From Luteimonas sp. RC10 (lineage in GTDB: Bacteria; Pseudomonadota; Gammaproteobacteria; Xanthomonadales; Xanthomonadaceae): a stretch of DNA of 64,000 bases. The stretch lies in the NCBI RefSeq assembly GCF_014192745.1, contig NZ_JACHYJ010000008.1, forward strand, positions 186,001 through 250,000, given 5' to 3'. This document shows, one piece after another, positions 14,033-22,980 of the stretch (position 1 is its first letter; every line of letters begins with the position of its first letter). The notes under the pieces are model-generated. The model saw only the letters and a program-made list of their open reading frames with translations. It made no database searches and was not told the DNA's origin. Position numbers and translations under genes: made by a program.

Positions 14033-16110
14033 GAAGGCTGGGACTCGGAATGCGGGAGGTCGGCGTCGGTCTCGCCGGCAAGGATTGTCGCAGCTGGCGC
14101 GGCGAAGAACGCCTCGACATCGGCGATCTCGCGCGTGCGCGGCAGCGGCGGCAGCGAGTCCAGGAACAGCGCGCCGTAACCGCGTCCGAGCAAGCGCGGA
14201 TCGCACAGCACCAGCACGCCGCGATCGGCCTCGGTGCGGATCAGCCGGCCCACGCCCTGCTTGAGGGCGATGACCGCCTGCGGCAATTGCTCGTCGCGGA
14301 ACGGATTGCCGCCGGCGCGGCGGATCGCATCGAGCCGCGCCTCGAACACCGGGTCGTCGGGCGCGGCGAACGGCAGCTTGTCGATGACCACCACGCTCAA
14401 TGCATCGCCGGCGACATCGACGCCTTCGCGGAAACTCGCCGCGCCCAGCAGCACGCCGTTGCCCGACTCGCGAAAGCGCTGCAGCAGCACCTGCCGTGGC
14501 GCCTCGCCCTGCACGAACAGCGGCCAGGGACAGCGCGTGGAGGCGCGCAACAGCACCGCAGTCTCGCGCAGCGCGCGATGCGAGGCGAACAGCACGAACG
14601 CGCGCCCGCCGGATGCGTCCAGCACCGGCAGCAGCGCATCGACCACCGCGGCCGTGTAGGCGGGCGCGGCCGGCGTGGGCAGCCGCGGCGGCAGATAGCA
14701 CAGCGCCTGGTGCGCCCAGTCGAACGGACTCGGCGCAAGCAGCGTCTGCGGTGCGTCGAGCCCCAGCCGCTTGGCGATGTGCTCGAAGCTGCCGTCGACC
14801 GCCAGCGTCGCCGAGGTGAACACCCAGGCCGCCTGCGAGACCTCACGATGCGCGCGCAGCGGGGCCGACACGTCCAACGGCGTGCGCTGCAGGCGAAAGC
14901 CGCGCGGCGTCAGCTCGTACCACAACACGCTGTCGTCGCCGGGGTGTTTGGCGGGGCTTGCTTCGGCTTCCGACTCGTCAGTGACCTGGGCATCGTCGAA
15001 CATCGCCGCCGACGCGGCGCCGTCGTTCCAGCGACGCAGCCGGGTCAGGCACAGCGCGGCGCGGGCATGGCAGGCGTCGAGCCCGGGCGAGGCCTCGCGC
15101 AGCGGCGCCAGCACGTCGCGCAGGTGCACCAGGGCCTCGTCGAGCGCATGCAATGCATCCTCGACCGCCGGCTGGTACAGCGCCCGATAGCGGGTGCCGC
15201 GGGCCGGCAAGCCGTCCATCGCCATCCGCAGCCCCCGCGCCGCGCCGTCGAGCGCCTGCGCAGGCAACTGCAGCACCGGCAGCGCACCCGGCACGTCGCG
15301 GCACTCGGCCACGGCGTCGCGCGCCAGTTCGACCAGGGGCCGCGCACTCAGGCCTTCGCCGAAGAACTGCGCGGCCAGCTCGGGCAACTGGTGTGCCTCG
15401 TCGACGATGAAGGCCTGCGCGCCGGGCAGGATCTCGCCGAAGCCCTCCTGCTTGAGCGCCAGGTCGGCGAGCAGCAGGTGATGGTTGACGACGACCACAT
15501 CCGCGGCCTGCGCGCGCTGGCGCGCCTGGACCACGAAGCACTCGCTCCAGAACGGGCAGTCGTTGCCCAGGCAGTTGTCGACGGTGGAGGTGACCATCGG
15601 CAACAGCGGGGTGTCCTCGGGCAGGCCGTCAAGTTCGGCGACATCGCCCAGCCGAGTCCGCCCGGCCCAGGCGACGATGCGCTGGAATTGATGGATCTGA
15701 TCGCGCGTCGCCAGCCGCGGCGCGCCACGCGCCTGCTCCAGCCGATACAGGCACAGGTAATTCGCGCGCCCCTTGAGCAGCGCACTGCGCAGGCCGCTGC
15801 CGAGCGCGTCGCGCACGCGCGGCAGGTCGCGGTGATAGAGCTGGTCCTGCAGCGCGCGCGTTCCGGTCGAGACGATCGTCTTGAGCCCCGACAGCAGTGC
15901 CGGCACCAGGTAAGCAAAGGTCTTGCCGGTGCCGGTGCCGGCTTCGGCCAGCAGCGTGGCGCGCTGCTCGATGGCGTCACCGACCGCCATCGCCAACGCT
16001 TGCTGCGCCGCGCGCGGGCGGAAGGCCGGAATGTGCGCGGCCAGCGGCCCGCCTTCGACCAGCGCCTCGCGGCTGCGTGCAGCCAGGCCGTTGGCGTCCG
16101 CTGCCGACAC
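14029..16110 (-). CDS. DinG-family ATP-dependent DNA helicase (YoaA-like)
   Basis: XPD/DinG-type superfamily 2 helicase, 693 aa from a GTG at 16110 (VSAADANGLAAR); upstream extensions would run into the neighbouring lipoprotein gene. Walker A (EAGTGTGKTFAYL), four iron-sulfur cysteines (NYLCLYR, then CLGNDCPFWSECF), the DEAH box (FIVDEAHQLPE), and C-terminal motifs (FREGVDVAGDALSVVVIDKLPF; QGVGRLIRTEADRG) are present. Such enzymes unwind replication or repair intermediates 5' to 3'. Close to YoaA by the motif set and the adjoining tsaB. Confidence 0.9.
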   Translation of the reverse strand: MSAADANGLAARSREALVEGGPLAAHIPAFRPRAAQQALAMAVGDAIEQRATLLAEAGTGTGKTFAYLVPALLSGLKTIVSTGTRALQDQLYHRDLPRVRDALGSGLRSALLKGRANYLCLYRLEQARGAPRLATRDQIHQFQRIVAWAGRTRLGDVAELDGLPEDTPLLPMVTSTVDNCLGNDCPFWSECFVVQARQRAQAADVVVVNHHLLLADLALKQEGFGEILPGAQAFIVDEAHQLPELAAQFFGEGLSARPLVELARDAVAECRDVPGALPVLQLPAQALDGAARGLRMAMDGLPARGTRYRALYQPAVEDALHALDEALVHLRDVLAPLREASPGLDACHARAALCLTRLRRWNDGAASAAMFDDAQVTDESEAEASPAKHPGDDSVLWYELTPRGFRLQRTPLDVSAPLRAHREVSQAAWVFTSATLAVDGSFEHIAKRLGLDAPQTLLAPSPFDWAHQALCYLPPRLPTPAAPAYTAAVVDALLPVLDASGGRAFVLFASHRALRETAVLLRASTRCPWPLFVQGEAPRQVLLQRFRESGNGVLLGAASFREGVDVAGDALSVVVIDKLPFAAPDDPVFEARLDAIRRAGGNPFRDEQLPQAVIALKQGVGRLIRTEADRGVLVLCDPRLLGRGYGALFLDSLPPLPRTREIADVEAFFAAPAATILAGETDADLPHSESQPS

Positions 16111-16130
16111 CCGGACGTCGCGGTCCCGAA

Positions 16131-16658
16131 TCAGTAGCGCTGCGGGCCGGCGACGCGGCAGCCGTCGGCCTGCGTGCGGGCCGCGGTCGCGCCGGTGGCA
16201 TCGCCCGAGGCGAGCAGGACCTGCTCGAGCGTGATCCAGTGCCGGCGACAAAGCGGGCCGACCTGGCTGCCGATCGCATGCGCACGCTCGGCCAGCTCGG
16301 CCGCCCGCGCGAACTCGCCTTGCAGGATCGCAAGCTCGGCGCGCTCCTGCAGCAGTGCGGGGTCGTCGTGCACGATCTCCAGTGCCTGATCGAGCGCGGC
16401 CGCAGCGCCGGCCACATCGCCCTGGCCTTCGAGTGCGACCGCGCGCTCGCGCAGATCCTCGACCATCGGATCACGCAAGGGCTGCACCGCCAGCTCACCG
16501 TCACCGTCGCCGCTGGCGGCGCGGATCGCCGCGACCATCGTCTGCGGCGCGACGGTGGTCGCCGGCGCTGCGGCCGGGGCGGATGCAGACGGCGTAGTGC
16601 ACGCGGCCAGTGCGAGCACGGCGGCGCAGCAGGCACCACGCAACAGGAAGGCGGTCAT
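16131..16658 (-). CDS. Small TPR-like lipoprotein
   Basis: 175 aa. A lipoprotein signal peptide ends in LALAAC with Cys20 as the lipidated residue. The rest is helical and Ala-rich with one or two TPR-like repeats (GDVAGAAAALDQALEIVHDDPALLQERAELAILQGEF, split here only for description). ATG 16658 overlaps the PBP1B stop as ATGA, so it is probably made with PBP1B and may act in the same envelope process. No enzyme motif seen. Confidence 0.75.
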   Translation of the reverse strand: MTAFLLRGACCAAVLALAACTTPSASAPAAAPATTVAPQTMVAAIRAASGDGDGELAVQPLRDPMVEDLRERAVALEGQGDVAGAAAALDQALEIVHDDPALLQERAELAILQGEFARAAELAERAHAIGSQVGPLCRRHWITLEQVLLASGDATGATAARTQADGCRVAGPQRY

Positions 16659-19141
16659 CGTGGGAGTTCCTCGGCGGGCGGCTGAGCCGCGGGTTGCGGC
16701 GGTGATTGCGGTTGCGTCGGCGCGGGCGGTGCCTCGTCGCGATCGCGGCGGCCGAAGCCGAACCACTCGCGCCAGCCGCGCCGTTCGGTCTCGATCGGCG
16801 CGCCATTGGCGTCGACCGGGTTGCCGTCCTGATCGATGTAGGTCGGCTGGCCGTCCTGGTCGTAGCCGCGGCAGGACTGGTACGGCGGCGCGTAGCCGGC
16901 GACGAACGCGAACCGGCGTGCGCCCGGACAGTCGGCATCGGTCGCGGTGGATTGCGCCACCCACTGCCACTCCAGGCCCTCGCTGCCCACGTCGAGCGGC
17001 GCACTGGGCAGCCGCGAGAACAGCCCCGACCACACCCGCATCGCGCCGGTCGCGCCGACCAGTCCGGTCTGCGCGTTCTGGTCGTTGCCGACCCACACCA
17101 CGCCCAGATGGTCGCCGGTCCAGCCGGCGAACCAGCTGTCGCGTCCGTCGTTGCTGGTGCCGGTCTTGCCGGCGGCGTTGAGCCGGCCGAGGCCGTCGTT
17201 GACCAGCCGACGCGCGGTGCCCGAGGTCACCGCGTGCTGCAGCGCGATCGTGACCACGCGCGCCGACAGCGCATCGCTCTGCTGCGCGGGGCTGGGCTGG
17301 ATGTCGTAGCGGTTGACCACGCGCCCCTGCTCGTCGATGACGCCGCGCACGGTGCGCAGCGTCTGCACTTCGCCGCCCGATGCCAGGAACTGGTAGAGCT
17401 GGGCCATCGCATAGGGGCTCTGGTCCATCGCGCCGAGGATCAACGCCGGATTGGCCTCGGCGCGGATGCCGGTGAGCATGTGCACCACGTCGGCCAGCGC
17501 GCGCGGGCCGACATCCATGCCCACGCGCACCGTGGACTGGTTGTACGAGTTGGCCAATGCGTCGATCAGCCGCACCGTGCCGTGGCTGCGGCCGTCGGCA
17601 TTGCCGGGCGACCAGCGCTTGCCGTTCTCGAGCGTGACCGTCACCGGCGAGTCGTCAACCCAACTGGCCAGCGAATAGCGGGTCGGGTTGCTGAGCGCGA
17701 TCAGATAGACGAACGGCTTGAGCAGCGATCCGACCGGGCGGTGGGCTTCGAACGCACGATTGAAGCCGTGCTCGCTCGGCACCCGGCTGCCGACCGCAGC
17801 GATGACCTCGCCGGTATGCACGTCGGTGACGACCAGGCCAGCCTGCAGTTCCGGGCGCCCACGCGTGCCCAGATCCTTGAGCGTGCGCACGGTCGCGCCC
17901 TCGGCGTAGGCCTGGGCGGAGGGCACCATGGCGCTCATGACCGACAGCCCGGCGCCCTGCAATGCGCCGGCCGGATAGTCGTTGGCCAGCTGGCGGCGGA
18001 TCAGGTCGACGTAGGCGGGAAAGCGATTGGCGGCGATGTTGCCCGGCGTGTCGGTCACCCCCAGCGGGCGAGTCAGCGCCCGGTCGTAGGTGGCCTGATC
18101 GATGAGCCCGCTCTCGCGCATCTTGCCCAGCACGAAGTCGCGACGCACCTGCGCACGTTCAGGCTGGCGGCGCGGATCGTAGTAGGACGGGCCGCGGATG
18201 ATGCCGACCAACAACGCAACCTGTTCGGGCTCGAGATCGTCGATCCGGCGCCCGAACCAGAACTCGGCGCCGGCGGCGACGCCGTGGATCGCCTGCGCGC
18301 CGCGCTGGCCGAGGTAGACCTGGTTGAGATAGGCCTCCAGGATCGCGCCCTTGTCGTAGCGCGCCTCGATCAGCAGTGCGTAGAGGATCTCGTTGAACTT
18401 GCGGGTGTAGGTCTGTTCGCGGCCGATGCCCAGCAAGCCGCTGCGCGCGAGCTGCTGGGTCAGGGTACTCGCGCCCTGCCGCGCTTCGCCGGCGCGCAGG
18501 TTCACCAGCGCCGCGCGCGCCATGCCGCTCAGATCGATGCCATGGTGGTGCGCGAAGTCCTTGTCCTCGACCGCCTGCAGCGTGTCGGTCAGCAACTGCG
18601 GCACCTCCTGCACGCGGACCAGGCGGCGCTCCTCCTGCTGCTGTCCGTACAGGGTGGCGATGCGCGCCGGGTCCAGCCGCGCGGCCTCGATCGCACCGCC
18701 CTCGCCATCGCGCAGCCGCGTGATGCGGCCGCCCGACAGCGACACCTGCACGCGCGCAGGCGCGACGACCCCGTCGACATCGCGATAGCCGCGGCTTGCG
18801 ATCGTCCAGTGTGCCCCCTCGGTGGCGTAGGTCCCGGGCTTGACCCCGTCACCTTCGCGGTAGCCGGCCGCGGCCAGTTCGGTCTTCAGCGTCGCGGCAT
18901 TCATCGCCACGCCCTGCGCCAGATGCAGCGGCCGGGCATAGACGCGCGTGGGCATCTGCCAGCGCAAGGCGCCGAACCGCTCGCCGACCTGATGATTGAG
19001 GTAGAGCGTGTAGGGAATCAGGAAACCGAGTCCCAGGCCGATCAGCGCCAGCATCCAGCTCAGGAGGCGGCGGTGCCAGGTCGACGGCGCTGCGCCGTCA
19101 TCGTCGAGATCGTCGTCGTCTTCGTAATCGATCCGGGCCAT
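16655..19141 (-). CDS. mrcB: Penicillin-binding protein 1B, bifunctional peptidoglycan synthase
   Basis: 828 aa from ATG 19141 (MARIDYEDDDD), a short acidic cytoplasmic tail before the membrane helix (about residues 26-46). A UB2H-like region precedes the GT51 transglycosylase with the catalytic Glu motif VEDKDFAHHHGIDLSG and GASTLTQQLAR. The transpeptidase has SLLK (nucleophile), SYN and KTGTS boxes. It polymerises lipid II and cross-links the peptides in the periplasm. The C-terminus is rich in Pro/Gln/Ala. The window also holds a class A paralogue, mrcA. Confidence 0.95.
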   Translation of the reverse strand: MARIDYEDDDDLDDDGAAPSTWHRRLLSWMLALIGLGLGFLIPYTLYLNHQVGERFGALRWQMPTRVYARPLHLAQGVAMNAATLKTELAAAGYREGDGVKPGTYATEGAHWTIASRGYRDVDGVVAPARVQVSLSGGRITRLRDGEGGAIEAARLDPARIATLYGQQQEERRLVRVQEVPQLLTDTLQAVEDKDFAHHHGIDLSGMARAALVNLRAGEARQGASTLTQQLARSGLLGIGREQTYTRKFNEILYALLIEARYDKGAILEAYLNQVYLGQRGAQAIHGVAAGAEFWFGRRIDDLEPEQVALLVGIIRGPSYYDPRRQPERAQVRRDFVLGKMRESGLIDQATYDRALTRPLGVTDTPGNIAANRFPAYVDLIRRQLANDYPAGALQGAGLSVMSAMVPSAQAYAEGATVRTLKDLGTRGRPELQAGLVVTDVHTGEVIAAVGSRVPSEHGFNRAFEAHRPVGSLLKPFVYLIALSNPTRYSLASWVDDSPVTVTLENGKRWSPGNADGRSHGTVRLIDALANSYNQSTVRVGMDVGPRALADVVHMLTGIRAEANPALILGAMDQSPYAMAQLYQFLASGGEVQTLRTVRGVIDEQGRVVNRYDIQPSPAQQSDALSARVVTIALQHAVTSGTARRLVNDGLGRLNAAGKTGTSNDGRDSWFAGWTGDHLGVVWVGNDQNAQTGLVGATGAMRVWSGLFSRLPSAPLDVGSEGLEWQWVAQSTATDADCPGARRFAFVAGYAPPYQSCRGYDQDGQPTYIDQDGNPVDANGAPIETERRGWREWFGFGRRDRDEAPPAPTQPQSPPQPAAQPPAEELPR

Positions 19142-19262
19142 GGATGTCCTGCACCCGCGGCAGCGGGTCGATGTGGGTGACACAATAGCGCCCGGCAGTC
19201 TATCCCAGCGCCTTCGGGCGGGATCGGGCGGCCTCCCGACCAGTCAGCTGGAGTTCCGACGC

Positions 19263-21380
19263 ATGTCGTTTTCCCTGGCCGATGCGCGCTTCCGGCTCGT
19301 CCGGGCGCTCGGCCTGTTCCGCCGCGGACTCGCAAGCCTGCGCATGCGCGGGCTGCGGGCGACGTGGCAGCGGGTCGGCGCGCAGTTCGGCGTGTTCGCA
19401 CCGCGCGCGCGGCAAACCCTGCTCGCCGCCGACCTGAGCGCGTTCGCGCCGTTCGACGTTCCGTGCCATGACGCACCCGCGGTGTCGATCGTGGTCCCGG
19501 TCTACGGCCACCTGCCGCAGACCCTGGCCTGCCTGCGCGCGATCGCCGCGCACCCGCCACGGGCCTCGCTCGAGATCATCGTCGTCGACGATGCCAGCCC
19601 CGACGACAGCGCGGCGACCCTGGCCCGCATCGGCGGCCTGCGCCTGCACACCATGCCGGCAAACGCAGGGTTCATCGGCGCCTGCAACGCGGGCGCGGCG
19701 CTGGCACGCGGGGGCCATCTGCTGTTCCTCAACAACGACACCGTGCCCCAGCCGGGTTGGCTGGACGCGATGCTGGCAACCTTCGCGCGTGCCCCCGATG
19801 TCGGCATCGTCGGCGCGCAGTTGGTCTATCCCGATGGCCGCCTGCAGGAAGCGGGCACGATGCTCGTGCGCGACGGCCGCGGCGAGAACCGCGGTCGGTT
19901 CGCCGACCCGCTGCATCCGCAACTGCGCTACTGCGCCGATGTCGACTACGTGTCAGGGGCGGCGCTGATGCTGCCGCGTGCGCTGTTCGAACGCCTGGGC
20001 GGCTTCGACAGCCGCTATGCGCCGGCCTACTACGAGGATGCGGATCTCGCGCTGCGGGTGCGCGACGCCGGGCTGCGCGTGCTCGTGCAGCCCGAAGCCT
20101 GCGTGGTGCACCTGGAGGGCGTGAGTGCAGGCACCGACCTGTCGCAGGGCATGAAGGCGGCGCAGGCGCGCAACCAGCCGGTGTTCGCCGCGCGCTGGGC
20201 GCAGGTGCTGGCGCAGCGGCCCGCCGATCCGGTGGCAGCCGGCCAGTTACCGCGCGCCGGTGTGCCCCAGGTGCTGATCATCGACAGCGTGACCCCGATG
20301 CCCGACCGCGACTCGGCCTCGCTGCGATTGGTCAATCTGATGCGGCTCCTCCGCGAGGCGGGCATGCACGTGGTGTTCCTGCCGGCCGACCGCCGTCACC
20401 TGGGCGCGGCCACGCAGGCGCTGCAGGCGATCGGCGTCGAAGTCTGGTACGCGCCCTATGCCAAGAGCGCGGCGCAGTGGCTACGCACGCACGGCGGCCG
20501 GTTCTCGCGGGTGATGCTGTGTCGCCATTACATCGCGCACGAGTTCCTGCCGCTGGTGCGCCGGCATGCACCGCAGGCGCAGGTGATCTTCGACACCATC
20601 GACCTGCATTACCTGCGCGAACTGCGCGGCGCCGAGGTCTCGGGCGATCCCGCGCTGCGCCGCGCCGCCGAACGCACGCGGGCGCAGGAACTGGACGTCG
20701 TCCGCCGCTGCGACATGACCCTGGTCGTGAGCCCGAGCGAGGTCGCCCTGCTGGCCCGCGACGCGCCCCAGGCCCGGGTGGCGCTGTTGTCGAACCTGCA
20801 CGAGATCGCCGGGCCCGGGCGGCCGTTCGCGCAGCGGCACGATCTGGTCTTCGTCGGCGGCTTCCGCCATCCGCCGAACGTCGATGCAGTGAAGTGGTTC
20901 GTCGGCGCGATCTTTCCGGCGATCCGCGCACGCCTGCCGCAGGTACGCTTCCACTGCATCGGCGACCACGTCGACGACGCCATTGCCGCGCTGGCCCGGG
21001 TCGACGGCGTGATCATCCACGGCCACGTGCCGGACATCACGCCCTACATGGACGGCTGTCGCATCGCGGTTGCGCCGTTGCGCTTCGGGGCCGGCGTCAA
21101 GGGCAAGGTCAATCTGAGCATGGCCCATGGCCAGCCGGTGGTCGCCACGACCTGCGCGGCCGAAGGCATGCAACTGCATGACGGGCACGACGTGTTGCTG
21201 GCCGACCAGGCCGACGCGTTCGCCGACGCGGTCGTGCGCCTGTACGAGGACGAAACGCTGTGGGCCCGGCTCGCGGAGCACGGCCTGGACAATGTCCGAC
21301 AGCATTTCTCTCTCGATGCGGCGCGCCGGACCGTCCAGGCGGTGTTCGTCGACGGTGCCGACGACCGCGCGCAGCCCTGA
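19263..21380 (+). CDS. Two-domain glycosyltransferase (GT2-GT4 fusion)
   Basis: 705 aa. The N-terminal half is a GT2 enzyme (residues about 73-300): VSIVVPVYGH, IIVVDDASPDDS, the LFLNNDT acidic metal-binding motif, and YYEDADLALR as likely base region. The C-terminal half is a GT-B/GT4-type domain (about 400-690): DLVFVGGFRHPPNVDAV, FHCIGDH, GHVPDITPYM, PLRFGAGVKGKV. Two different sugars or two successive additions are implied. No polysaccharide cluster is next to it, so the product (O-antigen, capsule or protein glycan) is unknown. ATG 19263 is chosen over an earlier in-frame ATG at 19140 that overlaps the PBP1B start. Confidence 0.85.
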   Translation: MSFSLADARFRLVRALGLFRRGLASLRMRGLRATWQRVGAQFGVFAPRARQTLLAADLSAFAPFDVPCHDAPAVSIVVPVYGHLPQTLACLRAIAAHPPRASLEIIVVDDASPDDSAATLARIGGLRLHTMPANAGFIGACNAGAALARGGHLLFLNNDTVPQPGWLDAMLATFARAPDVGIVGAQLVYPDGRLQEAGTMLVRDGRGENRGRFADPLHPQLRYCADVDYVSGAALMLPRALFERLGGFDSRYAPAYYEDADLALRVRDAGLRVLVQPEACVVHLEGVSAGTDLSQGMKAAQARNQPVFAARWAQVLAQRPADPVAAGQLPRAGVPQVLIIDSVTPMPDRDSASLRLVNLMRLLREAGMHVVFLPADRRHLGAATQALQAIGVEVWYAPYAKSAAQWLRTHGGRFSRVMLCRHYIAHEFLPLVRRHAPQAQVIFDTIDLHYLRELRGAEVSGDPALRRAAERTRAQELDVVRRCDMTLVVSPSEVALLARDAPQARVALLSNLHEIAGPGRPFAQRHDLVFVGGFRHPPNVDAVKWFVGAIFPAIRARLPQVRFHCIGDHVDDAIAALARVDGVIIHGHVPDITPYMDGCRIAVAPLRFGAGVKGKVNLSMAHGQPVVATTCAAEGMQLHDGHDVLLADQADAFADAVVRLYEDETLWARLAEHGLDNVRQHFSLDAARRTVQAVFVDGADDRAQP

Positions 21381-22934
21381 TCAGCCGCTGTTGAGCGAGG
21401 CGGTGCGCAGCCGCTGCGCGAACTCGGCGTGCCCCGGCACGCCCGGATCGATCCTGCGCGCTGCCGACAACGCGGCCTGCGCGCCGGCGAGATTGCCCGC
21501 CCCCAGACGTTCGTCGCCGATCGCCAGCCAGCGCTGGGCCAGCCGCCGCCGCGCATCGCGCGCCGCAGGCTCGCCTTCGCCCAGCGCGACCCGGGCGTCG
21601 AGACAGGCATGCGCGCGCGCAAGGTTGTTGGCGCGCAGGCCGGCGTCGAAACACTGGCGGGCGCCGGGCAGCAATCGCGCCGAGGCGCGGGTGACCGCCG
21701 GATCGTCGGGCGCGAGCAACCGAGCGGCGCGGACATGGTCGTAGGCGCTGTCGCCCGGCGGCGACATCAGATCGCCGCGCGCCTGCGCGGCGGCCGCCTG
21801 CTGCAGCAGCGTCGCGACCCGGCGTCGGCGTTCCTGGGGCGGCAATTGCGTGCCGCGGTCGGCATGCACCGCGCGCGAGCGCTCGATCCGCAGCGCGGCC
21901 GCGCGCACTGCCTCGCTGTCGGGCGCCAGCGCCTGCGCCTCGCGCAGCTGCGCATCGGCATCGGCGAAGTTGAAGTCGCGGGCATAGCGCTCGGCGCGCT
22001 GCGCATACGCGGCGCCTGCATCGAGCAGCCCGCGCTGCGCAGTGGCGTCCTCGGCATCGAAGGCGAGCAGAATCCGCCATTCGGCGACGGCGCGTTCGAT
22101 GCGCCCGTCTGCCAGATGCGTCGCCGCACGCCGGCGCAGTGCATCGAGTTCCTCGGTCAGGCGTGCCTGGGTGTCGGGCAGGTCGACGTGGCCGGGATCG
22201 TAATTGCGCACCGTGGCGACCAGCGCCGCCGCGCCGCTCAGATCGCCGTCGCGCAGCCGCGCGCGTGCCCGCTCGAGCAGCGCGGCCAGCGACTCGTCGC
22301 GCCCACGCAACGCATCGCCGTTGCCGGGCTCGATCGCGAGGACCCGCGCGTACAGCGGCAACGCCGCATCGGGACCGGCATCGAGCCACCCCTGGGCCTG
22401 CGCTGCCTGGGCCCGGCGCAACAGCACCTCGGGCGCCGTGCCACCGGCCTCGAGCGCGCGCAGTCGGGCGTCCAGGGCCTCGATCGCATCGCGCGGTGCG
22501 GACAAGTCCTGGGCCAGCTTGAGCGCGCGCCGGGCGGTGTCGAAACGCCGCGCCTCGACGGCGGCGCGGGCCTGGACGAGCGCCGCATCGGCGACCTGCG
22601 ACAGTCCCGCGCGCGGCCGCACATCGTCGGGGTCGAGCGCCTGCGCGGCCTCGAACAGCTGCCGCGCGCCGCTGCCGTCGCCGGCATCCAGGCGCCCTTC
22701 CGCGATCGCCTGGGCGGCATCGTCGAGCAGCGCCTGCACCCGCGTCTCGGGCCACAGCCGGTCGACGACGAGGACACGCACGCCGAACACCAACAGCGCC
22801 AGGCCGATGCACGCCGCCAGCAAGACCCCCGGCCAGCGGCGCCACCAGGGCGCGTCGGCCGCAAGCGACCGCCACGGTCGGGCAGCCAAGCGCCGGGCGG
22901 GCGCAGGTCCGTTGGAGAGATCGTCGCCGTTCAC
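21381..22934 (-). CDS. Membrane-anchored TPR protein
   Basis: 517 aa from GTG 22934. A short Arg/Pro-rich cytoplasmic tail leads to a single membrane helix (PGVLLAACIGLALLVFGV, about residues 38-55), then an almost entirely helical, Ala/Arg/Leu-rich region with repeated TPR-like units (for example QALDPDDVRPRAGLSQ, LAIEPGNGDALRG, ALAPDSEAVRAAAL). No enzymatic motif. It follows relA by 46 nt on the same strand and ends tail to tail with the glycosyltransferase. Probably a periplasmic scaffold; the function is unknown. Confidence 0.7.
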   Translation of the reverse strand: MNGDDLSNGPAPARRLAARPWRSLAADAPWWRRWPGVLLAACIGLALLVFGVRVLVVDRLWPETRVQALLDDAAQAIAEGRLDAGDGSGARQLFEAAQALDPDDVRPRAGLSQVADAALVQARAAVEARRFDTARRALKLAQDLSAPRDAIEALDARLRALEAGGTAPEVLLRRAQAAQAQGWLDAGPDAALPLYARVLAIEPGNGDALRGRDESLAALLERARARLRDGDLSGAAALVATVRNYDPGHVDLPDTQARLTEELDALRRRAATHLADGRIERAVAEWRILLAFDAEDATAQRGLLDAGAAYAQRAERYARDFNFADADAQLREAQALAPDSEAVRAAALRIERSRAVHADRGTQLPPQERRRRVATLLQQAAAAQARGDLMSPPGDSAYDHVRAARLLAPDDPAVTRASARLLPGARQCFDAGLRANNLARAHACLDARVALGEGEPAARDARRRLAQRWLAIGDERLGAGNLAGAQAALSAARRIDPGVPGHAEFAQRLRTASLNSG

Positions 22935-22980
22935 GCCGCGCAGTATGCGAGATCGAGCTGAACACCGATGTCGCGATCGT

